From: Candidatus Aminicenantota bacterium
GTDB lineage: Bacteria > Acidobacteriota > Aminicenantia > Aminicenantales > Saccharicenantaceae
DNA length: 55,326 bases
Direction of reading: 5' to 3'
Assembly: GCA_014360005.1 (NCBI GenBank)
Contig: JACIYI010000017.1
Span: 1-55,326 of the forward strand
The notes under the pieces are model-generated. The model was not told where the DNA came from and made no database searches. It worked only from the letters and a program-made list of their open reading frames with translations. Position numbers and translations under genes: made by a program. Positions 33,969 through 43,207 of this stretch are shown here, piece by piece. Numbering within the stretch: position 1 is the first letter of the stretch; each line of letters opens with the position of its first letter.

Positions 33969-36900
33969 TTATTCCAGTCTCAGCGTTACTGTTGACCAGG
34001 GGAGAAGGCTTAGGGGCAGATTGACCGGGGCCAGTTTTTCTTCTTTCAGGTTGGACAGGTAAATCTTGCGGCCCAGGCTTAACAGTCCTTTCAGCTGGAC
34101 TTCTTCCGGCTGGCCCGAAGCGTTATACAGCCTCAGCCACCAGGCCGGCTTTCCGGGTGCAGTTCCCGCTACCGCCTTCAACCTGGTCACCACCACTCTT
34201 TCCGGCTCCACCCAGAGAACCGGTTCCAGGGGAATCCGGCTTTCTTCAACCGGAATGACCACCAGCGGCTGGCAGACTCTCAGGGCCTGATGCTTGAGCA
34301 GGGCCGGTTCCGGCTGCAAGTTGAGAAAAAGTGTGTAGCCCAGCTCAATCTCACCCTCCTGGTCAGCTTTATAATTGGTGTGCCAGTAATTATTCAGGGC
34401 GTAAGAAATGATGGCGGTTGAGGGAAGGAGTTCTTTTTTCCAGGCCCGGGGAAAACCTCCAGAGCTGCTTTCGTCGGTCAGGTTGCCGATTTCGACCAGA
34501 GGAGCATCGGGTGTAACCCAGGTCAGGTTAACATCCGGGCGAAGGAGGCTGACCGCCTTCTGCACCGAGAAGAAATCCAGGCAGGCCCCCGGGATTTCTT
34601 CGAAGAAAGGATTGACTGTAGCCCAGCCCAGGTCCAGCCGGACTTCGGCCCGGGGCAGATTGAAGGGAAAAGCCAGGTGGACACTCTCTTTCTCCCTGAC
34701 TTTTATTTTGTCCAGGCGGTTGAGGAAATCTACCCGGCCTTCCAGGCCGTTCAGCCGGATGATGGTTTTCAGGCTGCGGCAGCCCGGGGCTTCAAGCTCC
34801 AGGGCCAGGGAAGCCACCAGTGGGCCCGGTTCCAGGACCGACATCTGCCGGAGGCGGGCTGGCTGGGCCCGGCTGGGGTCAGTGCCCGGGACATAAAGGT
34901 AAGCGTTGAGCCCGGAGAATTTTCCTGTTTCTACCAGTTCCAGGTTCCCGGCCGGCTTGAAGACCAGGCTGCGCACCGCCCCGGTTTCCGGGTCAAGCTG
35001 AAGCCGCAGCCAATTATTTTCCAGAGAATTTTCTTTAACCCGGGCCTGGCCACCCGGCCAGCTGCTGCCCGTTGTTAACCGGATTCGCCGGCTGGAGAAA
35101 GGAGCCAGCTGGCTAATGGCCACGGCCAAGGAACCATCGGCCAGTCTCTGGGAGGGAAGGGCCCGGTCGTTTTCATCAAGGGCTAGGTCCAGCCCGGTTG
35201 AGAGTTCAGCCGGGATGAAAACCGTTTCCGAGCGGGTGAAGGAGGTGGTGTTGATGATATCCAGGCTGACTCTTGAAACTTTTTTAGTTTCATCAGTTTT
35301 CGCCAATTTTGTCTTCAGGTTATTTTCCAGTTCTCCAACCAGCGATAGCCCTTTTTCCAGAATGGACTTTTTGTATTCCCATTGCCGGACGGCATTCTCC
35401 CCGTCAGGGTTAGAAACGCTGTCGTGAGCTCCCCAGGTGTGTTCGTGGAATAAAACCACCTGGCGCCAGGCTTCATAGAAATCAGGCGAGCGGTTGATAA
35501 ATTCTTCCGGGATAAGAAGAGAATACAGGGTTTCCAGTTGGAGCAGACGCTCGCTAAGGTTACGGTTCCAGGCGGTTTCTCTGGCGGTGGAAGCGGCTCC
35601 GTCTTCCCAGTAGCCGGAAAAATCACCACGGACAGCCGGTATTTCGCGGCCATGCCTTTTTTCCAGTTCCTGAAACAGTTGTTCGCTGGTGGCGATTACC
35701 AGCCGCGGCGTCAGGAATTCTTTGTTCCAGGCTGCCACCTGCCGGCTGAGGTCGGGATCCGGCGGCCCGTTATCGCCGCCGACCGTGTAGCGCACTTGAA
35801 CCAGCGAATAAGGATAATTTTTTCTTTCCAGCTCTTCCACGTACTCCAGGATTTCTCTTTTCCGCTCCACCCGGAAGTTGCCCAGGTTGAGGCCGTGAAA
35901 CCAGGAATAACCGCGACCGGCCATCCAGAACAGGATCTTGTCCTGGCCCGAAGGTGAAACCCAGTAAAAAGGCCGGTCAGCCCAGGTCTTGAGGGCCCAG
36001 CCCACCCGGTCTCCACCGTCTGGCAGAATGGGCATGTAGTTTGGTCCGCTGGAAAAATAGCGGACTCCGGCCAGAGCCAGGGCCGGCACCAGCGACCAGC
36101 TGTAACTCGGGATGTCGGTGATCATGGCCGAGGTGATGGGCGGAAAACCTTCCGTCTGAAGCTTCCTGGCAAAGGCCGTCAGCTCCAGCAATTCTTCTGG
36201 GTGACAGAGCCCAGTCAGTTCATTGGCCAGGGTGGCCTGGAGCCCAATCCAGCCGTTTTTTACAGCCTGCAGAAGTTTTTGCTTACCCTCTTCGCCCCTT
36301 TGCCTGAGGTAAGTTTCCACATGCCAGAGCTGTTCCACGTTCCATTTAAATCGGGCTTCCGGCGGCAGGGACTGGGATTTTTCGGCCAGCTCGATGGCCG
36401 TGTCTATGTTCTGCCACTGTTTTCTTTCCACCTCTTCCTGGTAATCAGAGTAGCCGATGTCGAGGTGGGAGTGGGGCAGAAGCCATAATTCAACAGGGCG
36501 GACAGGCTTCTGCTCGGCCCGGGCCGTGAATAATTTTTCTCGGCCCCGGTAAACTGAGGCTTCTATTTCTTGCGGCTGATTGACCGGCTCAACTTCCAGG
36601 AAAACCTGGTTGTAGCCAGTTTCCAGGATTTTTCTGACCTCGACTTTGGGCCCGGCTTTGACCCGGACGGCCAGCGGCGGACCGAAATTGCTTATTTCCA
36701 GGAGCAGCGGCTGGCGGGGCGGGCGAGTGTTGAGCAAAGCCGGCAGGGCTTTCAGCCGGGCCCAGGAAGACAGCGGCTGTTCAAAGACCATGACCCAGTC
36801 GGAACTTCCGCTCTTCTCGGCCGTAAGTTCCAGGGTCAGGGGCTGCCCTGGTTGCAGGAAGCGCCGCGGCACCTTCAGGAAGAAGTAGCCAAACAGCTCG

Positions 36901-37367
36901 TCAAACTGGTCCACCAGGGCGGTGCGGAAAGAAAGTTCCAGGCCCTGCGGGTGGCGCACCCTCCATTCTTTACGGGCCGAACTTTCCGAAGTGGTAAATT
37001 CCAGGGGGCCAGCTCCGTTGACCGTGAGGTAGAAACGGTGGCTACCCTTGGCCGTGGCCAGTCCACCCAGGAATACGAAAACGGCTTCCTCTGCCCTGAA
37101 ATCCTGCGGAATGCTGTCCGTCTTCCAGATAGCTTTCATGTTGCCGTCGCTGGCCCGGACCAGCAGGGCCGGGAGCTGACCCGGGTAGGGCGAATGGTAG
37201 TAAAGTTTCTGACTCTCAACGGTTTCTTTATAACCGTTAAACCAGGGACGCGGACCTTCCTGCGGCCGAAGTAACGTCGCTGCCGCCAGGAAAGAAAGCA
37301 GAATTCCGGTGGCCACAACCCATCTCTTTCTGGCCAGGCAAATCTTTCTCGTCTTCATAACTGACAC
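33969..37367 (-). CDS. GH38 family alpha-mannosidase-like glycoside hydrolase
   Basis: The 1132-residue protein has a signal peptide after a short basic N-terminus. The GH38 N-terminal barrel starts with the zinc motif HSHLD (299-303), with a candidate nucleophile D418 (MITDIPSYSW) and HEHTWGAHDS further on. A helical middle domain and beta-sandwich C-terminal domains follow. GH38 enzymes remove alpha-mannose from N-glycans, which complements the GH2 and GH18 enzymes. The start may be the GTG at 37367 or the ATG at 37358. It lies 48 bp after a phosphohexomutase gene and 45 bp before the GH2 gene, all on the minus strand. Confidence 0.86.
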   Translation of the reverse strand: MSVMKTRKICLARKRWVVATGILLSFLAAATLLRPQEGPRPWFNGYKETVESQKLYYHSPYPGQLPALLVRASDGNMKAIWKTDSIPQDFRAEEAVFVFLGGLATAKGSHRFYLTVNGAGPLEFTTSESSARKEWRVRHPQGLELSFRTALVDQFDELFGYFFLKVPRRFLQPGQPLTLELTAEKSGSSDWVMVFEQPLSSWARLKALPALLNTRPPRQPLLLEISNFGPPLAVRVKAGPKVEVRKILETGYNQVFLEVEPVNQPQEIEASVYRGREKLFTARAEQKPVRPVELWLLPHSHLDIGYSDYQEEVERKQWQNIDTAIELAEKSQSLPPEARFKWNVEQLWHVETYLRQRGEEGKQKLLQAVKNGWIGLQATLANELTGLCHPEELLELTAFARKLQTEGFPPITSAMITDIPSYSWSLVPALALAGVRYFSSGPNYMPILPDGGDRVGWALKTWADRPFYWVSPSGQDKILFWMAGRGYSWFHGLNLGNFRVERKREILEYVEELERKNYPYSLVQVRYTVGGDNGPPDPDLSRQVAAWNKEFLTPRLVIATSEQLFQELEKRHGREIPAVRGDFSGYWEDGAASTARETAWNRNLSERLLQLETLYSLLIPEEFINRSPDFYEAWRQVVLFHEHTWGAHDSVSNPDGENAVRQWEYKKSILEKGLSLVGELENNLKTKLAKTDETKKVSRVSLDIINTTSFTRSETVFIPAELSTGLDLALDENDRALPSQRLADGSLAVAISQLAPFSSRRIRLTTGSSWPGGQARVKENSLENNWLRLQLDPETGAVRSLVFKPAGNLELVETGKFSGLNAYLYVPGTDPSRAQPARLRQMSVLEPGPLVASLALELEAPGCRSLKTIIRLNGLEGRVDFLNRLDKIKVREKESVHLAFPFNLPRAEVRLDLGWATVNPFFEEIPGACLDFFSVQKAVSLLRPDVNLTWVTPDAPLVEIGNLTDESSSGGFPRAWKKELLPSTAIISYALNNYWHTNYKADQEGEIELGYTLFLNLQPEPALLKHQALRVCQPLVVIPVEESRIPLEPVLWVEPERVVVTRLKAVAGTAPGKPAWWLRLYNASGQPEEVQLKGLLSLGRKIYLSNLKEEKLAPVNLPLSLLPWSTVTLRLE

Positions 37368-37415
37368 CCTTTCCTTTTTGTTTTATGGCCCTGAACCAGC
37401 CTTTAACTTTTGGTT

Positions 37416-38783
37416 TCAGGCAAGCTGGCGGATGATCTTTTTTATTTCTTTTTTGAAATTTTCGATCAACCGGCGGCTGCGGGCGGCCGAGCGGGATTCG
37501 GCTAACAGCCGGATTATGGGCTCAGTGTTAGAAGGTCTTAGGTGCACCCAGGAGTCGGGCCAGCTGATCTTGAGCCCGTCCAGGGTGGAGATGTTCTCTC
37601 CCTGGTAGCGATGTCTCAATTCGACCACCGCTCTGAAGGCCAGCTCGGCCGGGCAGTCAATTTTATCCTTGACCAGATGGTAGGTTCTAAAGGGGGCAGC
37701 CAGGGCTGAAAGCGGTTCCTGACTTTCGGCCAGCATTTCCAGCACCAGGCCGGCCGCCGTCAGAGAATCGCGGCAGGGATGAATTTGCGGCCAGATAACT
37801 CCGCCGTTGCCCTCGCCCCCGATTACCGCCCCGTGTTCCAGCATGGCTTCAACCACGTTGATTTCGCCAATTTTAGTCCTGATGACCAGAACCCGGAACC
37901 TGGCGGCCAGCTCATCAATGGCCATAGAAGCCGACAGGTTGACTGCCACCGGGCCCCTTTTTTTCTTCAGCCCGTGCTGCACGGCCAGGGCCAGGGTCAG
38001 GTCTTCTCCCAGGGGCCGTCCTTTTTCATCCACCAAAGCCAGCCGGTCAGCATCGGCATCCTGGGCCAGACCCAGGTCGGCCCGGAATTCTTTTACCCGG
38101 CGGCAGAGCTCTCCCAGGTTTTCGGGCACCGGCTCCGACTGGTGAGAAAATTGACCATTCAGGTTGGTATTTAGCAGCAGGCTTTCACATCCCAGCTCCT
38201 GCAGCAGCTGAGGGAGCAGGGTGGCCCCGGCCCCGTTGGCGCAGTCAGCTACTACCCGGAATTTACGGCGGCGGATGGAATTGATCTTAAGGTGAGCCAG
38301 AATTTTTTCCAGGTGGAGCTGGCCGGCATTTTTTTCCTGGCTGACGGACTTGATTCTTTCCGCCGGGACAAAGGTGAACTCACCCTGGTGGAAAATATCC
38401 AGGAATTCTTCCACCTGTGAACTGCGCAGATAAAGACCTTCCGGCCCGATAAATTTTAGACCGTTCCACTCGGGTGGATTGTGACTGGCGGTAATGACCA
38501 CTGCCCCCCGGGCCTGTCTTTCGCGGGTTAGAAAGAGAATGGTAGGGATGGGCAGAACACCCACATCCACCGGCTGGCAGCCGGTGGCCAGCAGACCGCT
38601 CAGCACGGCCTTTTTCAGCATAGTGCCAGAGGCACGGGTATCCTGGCCCACCAGCACCGGACCCTGGCCCAGGTAGGTGCCAAAGGCTGAGGCGAACCGG
38701 GCCGCAATCTGGGGCGTCAGGCTTTCCCCGATGATTCCCCTGACTCCGGAGATGCTGACTTTTAAGGGAAATCTCTTGCTCAT
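37416..38783 (-). CDS. Alpha-D-phosphohexomutase (phosphomanno/phosphoglucosamine mutase-like)
   Basis: The 455-residue enzyme has all four family sites: catalytic TASHNP with S100, the metal loop DADADR (242-247), the sugar loop GEGNGG and the phosphate site SNTEPIIR. Members convert sugar 1- and 6-phosphates of mannose, glucose or glucosamine. Specificity cannot be set from sequence alone; the neighbouring GH38 and amino-sugar genes suggest mannose or glucosamine. It begins three bases after the paralogue upstream and lacks its own Shine-Dalgarno, so it is probably translated by coupling. Confidence 0.9.
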   Translation of the reverse strand: MSKRFPLKVSISGVRGIIGESLTPQIAARFASAFGTYLGQGPVLVGQDTRASGTMLKKAVLSGLLATGCQPVDVGVLPIPTILFLTRERQARGAVVITASHNPPEWNGLKFIGPEGLYLRSSQVEEFLDIFHQGEFTFVPAERIKSVSQEKNAGQLHLEKILAHLKINSIRRRKFRVVADCANGAGATLLPQLLQELGCESLLLNTNLNGQFSHQSEPVPENLGELCRRVKEFRADLGLAQDADADRLALVDEKGRPLGEDLTLALAVQHGLKKKRGPVAVNLSASMAIDELAARFRVLVIRTKIGEINVVEAMLEHGAVIGGEGNGGVIWPQIHPCRDSLTAAGLVLEMLAESQEPLSALAAPFRTYHLVKDKIDCPAELAFRAVVELRHRYQGENISTLDGLKISWPDSWVHLRPSNTEPIIRLLAESRSAARSRRLIENFKKEIKKIIRQLA

Positions 38784-38786
38784 TTT

Positions 38787-40160
38787 TTACCCGAGCAGAC
38801 GGTTTAAGAACGCTACTACCTTGTCCACTTCCAGCTGGGCCCTGGCAGAGGAAGCACTCTCGGCAATAATGCGGATGAGAGGCTCGGTGCTGGAAGCCCG
38901 GACGTGGACCCAGGTGTCTTTCAAAGTGAAGTGTAAGCCGTCCAGCGAATTGATTTCAGCCCGCGGGTAAAGCTTCCTGGTTTCAGCCACCAGCGAGTGC
39001 AGCCGGTGCGGCGGGCAGATAAGTTTATCCTTGACGATATGGTAGCGGGGCAGCGCTTTTACCAGTTCTGAAAGTTTTTTCTGCCGGACAGCCATCATTT
39101 CCAGGATAAGACCCATGACCACAAACCCATCAAAAGCCGGCTGGAAATCGGCCAGGGCCAGGCCGCCGCTGCCTTCTCCGGCCAGGGCTGCCCCTTCCTG
39201 AAGCATCGTCTGAACCAGGGCCGACTGGCCGACCCTGGTTCTAAGGACCGGGACCTGGAAGCGGCCGGCAACTTCTTCTATCATCCTGGAAGTAGACAGG
39301 TTGGTAACCACAGCCCCGGGTTGGCGCTCCAGATAATATCCGGCCACCACCGGCAGGGTGTATTCTTCCGACAGGGTTTCCCCGGTCTCGGTTACCAGCG
39401 ACACCCGGCTGACGTCGCTGTTAAGTAAGAAGCCTAAGTTAGCTCCCGTGGCCCGGACCAGGGAAGCCACTTCACCCGCATTTCTCGGTCGCGGTTCCGG
39501 GTCATGCGGGAAATAGCCGCTGGGTTCGTTATTGACAGCTACCAGCTCGCAGCTCAGGGTGGCGAAGAATTTATTGACCAGCCTGGCTCCCGCTCCGTTA
39601 CAGGGGTCAACCACCACCTTGAACCGGGACCGGCTGATTTCGGCGGTTCGCAGCCTGGTCTTGAGCCAGGAAAAATAGACTTCTTCCGGGTTGACCTCTG
39701 ACACCACGGCCGGGGACTTTTTCAATTTCTGGTGGGCAAAGCGACCCAGGTGGTAAATGTCAAGAAGCTCCGACCCCTGAAATTCATTTAAGTAGGGGCC
39801 CTGGCTGTTGATAAAATTCAGGGCGTTCCAGCCGGCCGGGTTGTGGCCGGCAGTGATGGACACCGCCCCGGCTGCCCGATGCTGCCTGACCAGGAACTGG
39901 ATAACGGGGGTGGGGGAAATCCCGAGGTTTATGACCTCGTGTCCGGTGGAAAGCAGGGCCGACATGACTGCTTCCTGGACCATCGGTCCCGACCTGCGGC
40001 TGTCGCGCCCCACCAGGACCGCCCCGGCTGGTATCATTGTGCCGAAAGCCGAGGCAAAATCAATGACCAGCTCCGGGGTTATAGTCTGGCCAACCAGCCC
40101 CCGGACGCCAGAAATGTTGAGCTTAAGCAGTTTCATCGCTGATGTAAATAAATTTACCAT
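38787..40160 (-). CDS. Phosphohexomutase paralogue with degenerate active site
   Basis: The 457-residue protein has the full four-domain length and is clearly homologous to the next gene. The catalytic serine is replaced by glycine (TAGHNP, G105). The metal loop DxDxDR has become NSDVSR (247-252), keeping one of three aspartates. The phosphate-binding SSTEPLIR and sugar loop GEGSGG are nearly intact. It is therefore probably not a normal mutase: a regulatory or structural partner of the intact paralogue, or an enzyme with altered chemistry (inference). The start may be the ATG at 40160 or at 40136; both lie in or beside a hairpin. First gene of the operon 40160-31098. Confidence 0.85.
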   Translation of the reverse strand: MVNLFTSAMKLLKLNISGVRGLVGQTITPELVIDFASAFGTMIPAGAVLVGRDSRRSGPMVQEAVMSALLSTGHEVINLGISPTPVIQFLVRQHRAAGAVSITAGHNPAGWNALNFINSQGPYLNEFQGSELLDIYHLGRFAHQKLKKSPAVVSEVNPEEVYFSWLKTRLRTAEISRSRFKVVVDPCNGAGARLVNKFFATLSCELVAVNNEPSGYFPHDPEPRPRNAGEVASLVRATGANLGFLLNSDVSRVSLVTETGETLSEEYTLPVVAGYYLERQPGAVVTNLSTSRMIEEVAGRFQVPVLRTRVGQSALVQTMLQEGAALAGEGSGGLALADFQPAFDGFVVMGLILEMMAVRQKKLSELVKALPRYHIVKDKLICPPHRLHSLVAETRKLYPRAEINSLDGLHFTLKDTWVHVRASSTEPLIRIIAESASSARAQLEVDKVVAFLNRLLG

Positions 40161-40165
40161 CAGCG
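40137..40165 (-). promoter_or_regulatory. Hairpin over the start region of the degenerate mutase gene
   Basis: CGCTGATGTAAAT (40137-40149) and ATTTACCATCAGCG (40152-40165) are near-perfect inverted repeats with one bulge. On the minus strand, the ATG at 40160 is inside the stem and the ATG at 40136 is directly after it. This could regulate initiation of the operon (inference). In the plus direction it is followed by CTGTTTTTT and would look like a terminator, but no plus-strand gene reads into it. Confidence 0.4.
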
Positions 40166-40435
40166 CTGTTTTTTATCAATTTATATATCGGCGGGAGTAG
40201 GGAGCTGCCTTTCTGGCCCAGGGTTTTTCGGCCGGCTCTAATTTGTATTGCTGGCCGAACTGATATTTCGGTGGGCATAGAGAAGTTTAATATGAGCGCC
40301 GGGCAAAGGTTTAATATCCGTTGAGTGACTGGCTTGCTGGCAAATTGACTATTTTTTATTAAATAGCAGTAGCTTTGTAAGAAGTGAAGACGAAAACTAT
40401 TGGTGCCGAATTATTTGCGGCAACTCCTTTGTTTG

Positions 40436-41782
40436 CTACTTCTTAAAGCCGCGGACTCTTAGCCTGGCCGGCTTGCGGGCGTAGTCCATCAGGATAGAAG
40501 ACATCAGCCTGATGCCAATGCCGATGGCTTTCTCGTCAGCGATGAAGGTGGGGGAGTGGACCGAAGTTCTTTCCAGGTGGGGCGGCACCACTCCCAGCGA
40601 TAGCATCACTCCGGGAATTTCCCGGGCAAAATGGCTGAAATCCTCGCCGCCCATCTCCGGCCGGTCTTCGATCAGGCGGTCCTTCCCGCCCAGGACCAGC
40701 TCGGCCGTGGGCAGAATGGCTGTCAGCAGTTCCGGGTGGTTATAGAGAGCCGGGGTTCCAAACTGGTAGTCCAGCTCATACCTGGCTCCGTGGGACTGGC
40801 AGATGCCGCTTATCGTCCGGGTGATTTTCTCTTTGAGCCGGATTCTCTGCTCGTCTCCGTAACTTCTAACGGTGGCCCTGAGCTCAGCTTTTTCCGGAAT
40901 GATGTTGGTGGCACTGCCGGCATGAAAATAGCCGACGGTGATGACCGTGTGGTCATGGACATCTATTTCCCGGCTGATCATGGCCTGCAGGGCCAGGACC
41001 ACGTGGCTTCCGACCACGATGGGGTCAACACACTGGTCAGGGTCGGCCCCGTGGCAACCTTCGGACTTGATGGTCAGAAAGAAGGTGTCGCAGTTGGCCC
41101 CGGCATAGCCCGGCACATAATGGGCATAACCGGCCTTAAGGGTATCGTCCACGTGGAAGGCAAAAATGGCTTCGGGTTTATAATCCCGGAAGACTCCATC
41201 CTGGAGCATCTTGTTGGCCCCGTCTCCCCACTCTTCGGCTGGCTGGGCCACGAACAGGATGGTCCCCGGAACCTGGTTTTTCATCCGGCTCAGGACCGAG
41301 GCCACGCCCAGCAGCATGGCCGTATGAATATCATGGCCACAGGCGTGCATCAGCCCGGTTTCCCGGCCGCCGACCAGTACTTTTTCCCTGGAAGCGAAGG
41401 GCAGGTCAGTTTCCTCGGTGATGGCCAGGGCATCCATGTCGCCGCGCATGGCCAGAATTGGCCCGGGCAGGCCACCCTTGAGCACGCCCAGAACTCCGGT
41501 GCCGCCAATACCGGTCCGGACCTCCAGCCCCAGTTTCCGGAAATGGTCAGCCACCAGGGCGGCCGTCCGGTGTTCCTGGAAGGCCAGCTCCGGGTGGGCG
41601 TGGATATCTCTCCTTATAGCGATGATCTCGGCTTCTACGGCAGCCGTCAGCTCGGAGATTTTCTGGTAGTAGGGGGGCTTGGCCTGGCCGCTGGCCAGAA
41701 GTGGGCTGCTGACCACCAGGCTGAAAAGCACCAGCAATATTAATAAGGGGATCTGGGGGCCGGAACGGACAGACAAGGTCAT
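40436..41782 (-). CDS. Secreted M20 family amidohydrolase/peptidase
   Basis: The 448-residue protein has a signal peptide (LLILLVLFSLVVSSPLLAS). M20D features follow: HPELAFQEHRT, the metal motif HACGHDIH, AQPAEEWGDGANKM and a C-terminal GGEDFSHFA. M20D enzymes hydrolyse N-acyl amino acids, hippurate or indole-amino acid conjugates. The export signal suggests periplasmic action on peptides or acylated amino acids. AAAGGAGAAAC precedes the ATG. The next minus-strand gene starts 275 bp downstream, so it is probably separate. Confidence 0.88.
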   Translation of the reverse strand: MTLSVRSGPQIPLLILLVLFSLVVSSPLLASGQAKPPYYQKISELTAAVEAEIIAIRRDIHAHPELAFQEHRTAALVADHFRKLGLEVRTGIGGTGVLGVLKGGLPGPILAMRGDMDALAITEETDLPFASREKVLVGGRETGLMHACGHDIHTAMLLGVASVLSRMKNQVPGTILFVAQPAEEWGDGANKMLQDGVFRDYKPEAIFAFHVDDTLKAGYAHYVPGYAGANCDTFFLTIKSEGCHGADPDQCVDPIVVGSHVVLALQAMISREIDVHDHTVITVGYFHAGSATNIIPEKAELRATVRSYGDEQRIRLKEKITRTISGICQSHGARYELDYQFGTPALYNHPELLTAILPTAELVLGGKDRLIEDRPEMGGEDFSHFAREIPGVMLSLGVVPPHLERTSVHSPTFIADEKAIGIGIRLMSSILMDYARKPARLRVRGFKK

Positions 41783-42117
41783 GAGTTTCTCCTTTACCGG
41801 GTAAATTTCAGGAAATGATTTTAACTCAGCTGGCCGGAAAAAATACAGAAATTAGTTTTCAACTTTTTCCATCAACTGCCGACTAAAAGGTTAGGAAATC
41901 CTCCCGAGGAGGGCAGGGGAGAAGGACTCTCGGGGGGCGTCCTTCTCCTGAAAATCTTACGCCTTGGATGGAGGCCCTCCTCTTTTTAAATCTCTATTTC
42001 TAATATCCAACTTTTTAACAAAAAAATCAACTGGAATTTGTATCAAAATTTAACTTTTTATGGACTTGATTCTGGTGATTATTGTATCATCTAAATACCC
42101 TTGAACCGGAGGAAAAA
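41783..42117. other. Divergent region with strong inverted repeats before the guaA-like gene
   Basis: About 335 bp separate the M20 gene from the GMP synthase subunit. It contains CCTCC-CGA-GGAGG and the 10-bp stem GGAGAAGGAC (41918-41927)/GTCCTTCTCC (41939-41948), followed by a smaller hairpin and a short T-run. No riboswitch consensus is recognised. Candidate starts for the downstream gene are discussed there. Confidence 0.45.
41918..41948. repeat. 10-bp perfect inverted repeat (hairpin)
   Basis: GGAGAAGGAC and GTCCTTCTCC pair perfectly around an 11-base loop, about 170 bp before the guaA-like gene. There is no adjacent T-run, so a classical terminator is unlikely. It could be part of the 5' leader or an M20 promoter region. 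Confidence 0.55.
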
Positions 42118-43050
42118 GTGGACGTGAAAAAATTCATTGAAGCCCAGGTGGAAGAAATCAAAGAAACTGTGGGCAATAACAAAGCTATCTCGGCCCTGTC
42201 GGGCGGGGTGGACAGCTCGGTAGCCACCCTCCTGGCTCACCGGGCCCTGGGTAACCGGCTTCAGACCATATTTATCGACCACGGGTTGATGAGAGAAAGA
42301 GAACCGGAAGAGGTGAAAACGGCTTTCGCCCGTTTGGGAATTGACCTGAAAATAATTGATGCCAGGAACGAATTCTTTCAGGCCCTGAAGGGCAAGACCG
42401 ACCCGGAAGACAAGAGGAAGGCTTTCCGCCAGGCTTTCTACAAGGTTTTTGGCCGCGAGGTTCTGCGGAGCAAAGCCAGGTATTTGATCCAGGGGACTAT
42501 TGCCGCTGACATCATCGAAACCCGAGGCGGGGTTAAAACCCAGCACAACATCCTGGAACAGATCGGCATCGACCCGGAGAAGGGTTTTGGATTTAAGATC
42601 ATCGAACCGCTGAAAGAGCTGTTCAAGCATGAAGTCCGGGAGGTGGGGAAAGTCCTGGGACTGCCGGAAATGATCTTCAAGCGGATGCCATTCCCTGGAC
42701 CGGCCCTGGCCACCAGAATCATCGGCGAAGTCACGCCCGAGAGGGTGGAGCTAGTGCGCAAGGCCACCAGGATTGTTGAGGAAGAGCTGGCCCCCCTCCA
42801 GCCGTTCCAGGCTTTTGCCGTCCTGATGAACGACATGGGCACCGGGGTGGAGGCCGGAAAAAGAAAGTTCGGACACATCATCATCATCAGGTCAGTCGAG
42901 AGCCAGGATGCCATGACCGCCCAGCCGACTCCCGTCCCCTGGGATGTCCTGACCAGGCTGGCCAGCCGGATGACCATCGAAATTCCGGAGGTGGTCAGGG
43001 TGGCTTACGAAATCACCCCCAAGCCGCCGGCCACCATTGAATATATCTGA
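42118..43050 (+). CDS. guaAB: GMP synthase ATP-pyrophosphatase subunit (stand-alone)
   Basis: From a GTG at 42118 with GGAGG six to ten bases upstream, the product is 310 residues. The PP-loop is SGGVDSS (28-34). The rest matches the ATPase and C-terminal dimerisation parts of GuaA (TIFIDHGLM, IIEPLKELFKHEVR, PFPGPALATR and a C-terminal IEYI). There is no glutamine amidotransferase domain. This split form is well known in archaea (GuaAa/GuaAb) and is less usual in bacteria. It amidates XMP to GMP when supplied with ammonia by a separate glutaminase; no such gene is in the window. An upstream TTG at 42082 in the same frame is less likely as start. Confidence 0.87.
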   Translation: MDVKKFIEAQVEEIKETVGNNKAISALSGGVDSSVATLLAHRALGNRLQTIFIDHGLMREREPEEVKTAFARLGIDLKIIDARNEFFQALKGKTDPEDKRKAFRQAFYKVFGREVLRSKARYLIQGTIAADIIETRGGVKTQHNILEQIGIDPEKGFGFKIIEPLKELFKHEVREVGKVLGLPEMIFKRMPFPGPALATRIIGEVTPERVELVRKATRIVEEELAPLQPFQAFAVLMNDMGTGVEAGKRKFGHIIIIRSVESQDAMTAQPTPVPWDVLTRLASRMTIEIPEVVRVAYEITPKPPATIEYI

Positions 43051-43207
43051 TGGCCGGAAGCTGAGAGCTTGATTGGCTGAGCCTGGCTGGAGGCTGGCCC
43101 CGGCCAGGCCGAGAAGAATGGATAAATTAAAGCAGCTACCGGGTCGGGGAGCGGGTTACCTGGGGGTGGTAAACTCTGGGTCTGACCGCGACTCAGGCCT
43201 TGCTAAC

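Noticed and set aside
40631..41743. 370-codon plus-strand frame
   Set aside because: It lies antisense to the M20 gene, which has its catalytic motifs and a good ribosome binding site.
41899..42000. Purine riboswitch before the GMP synthase subunit
   Set aside because: No conserved purine riboswitch core could be recognised in the leader.
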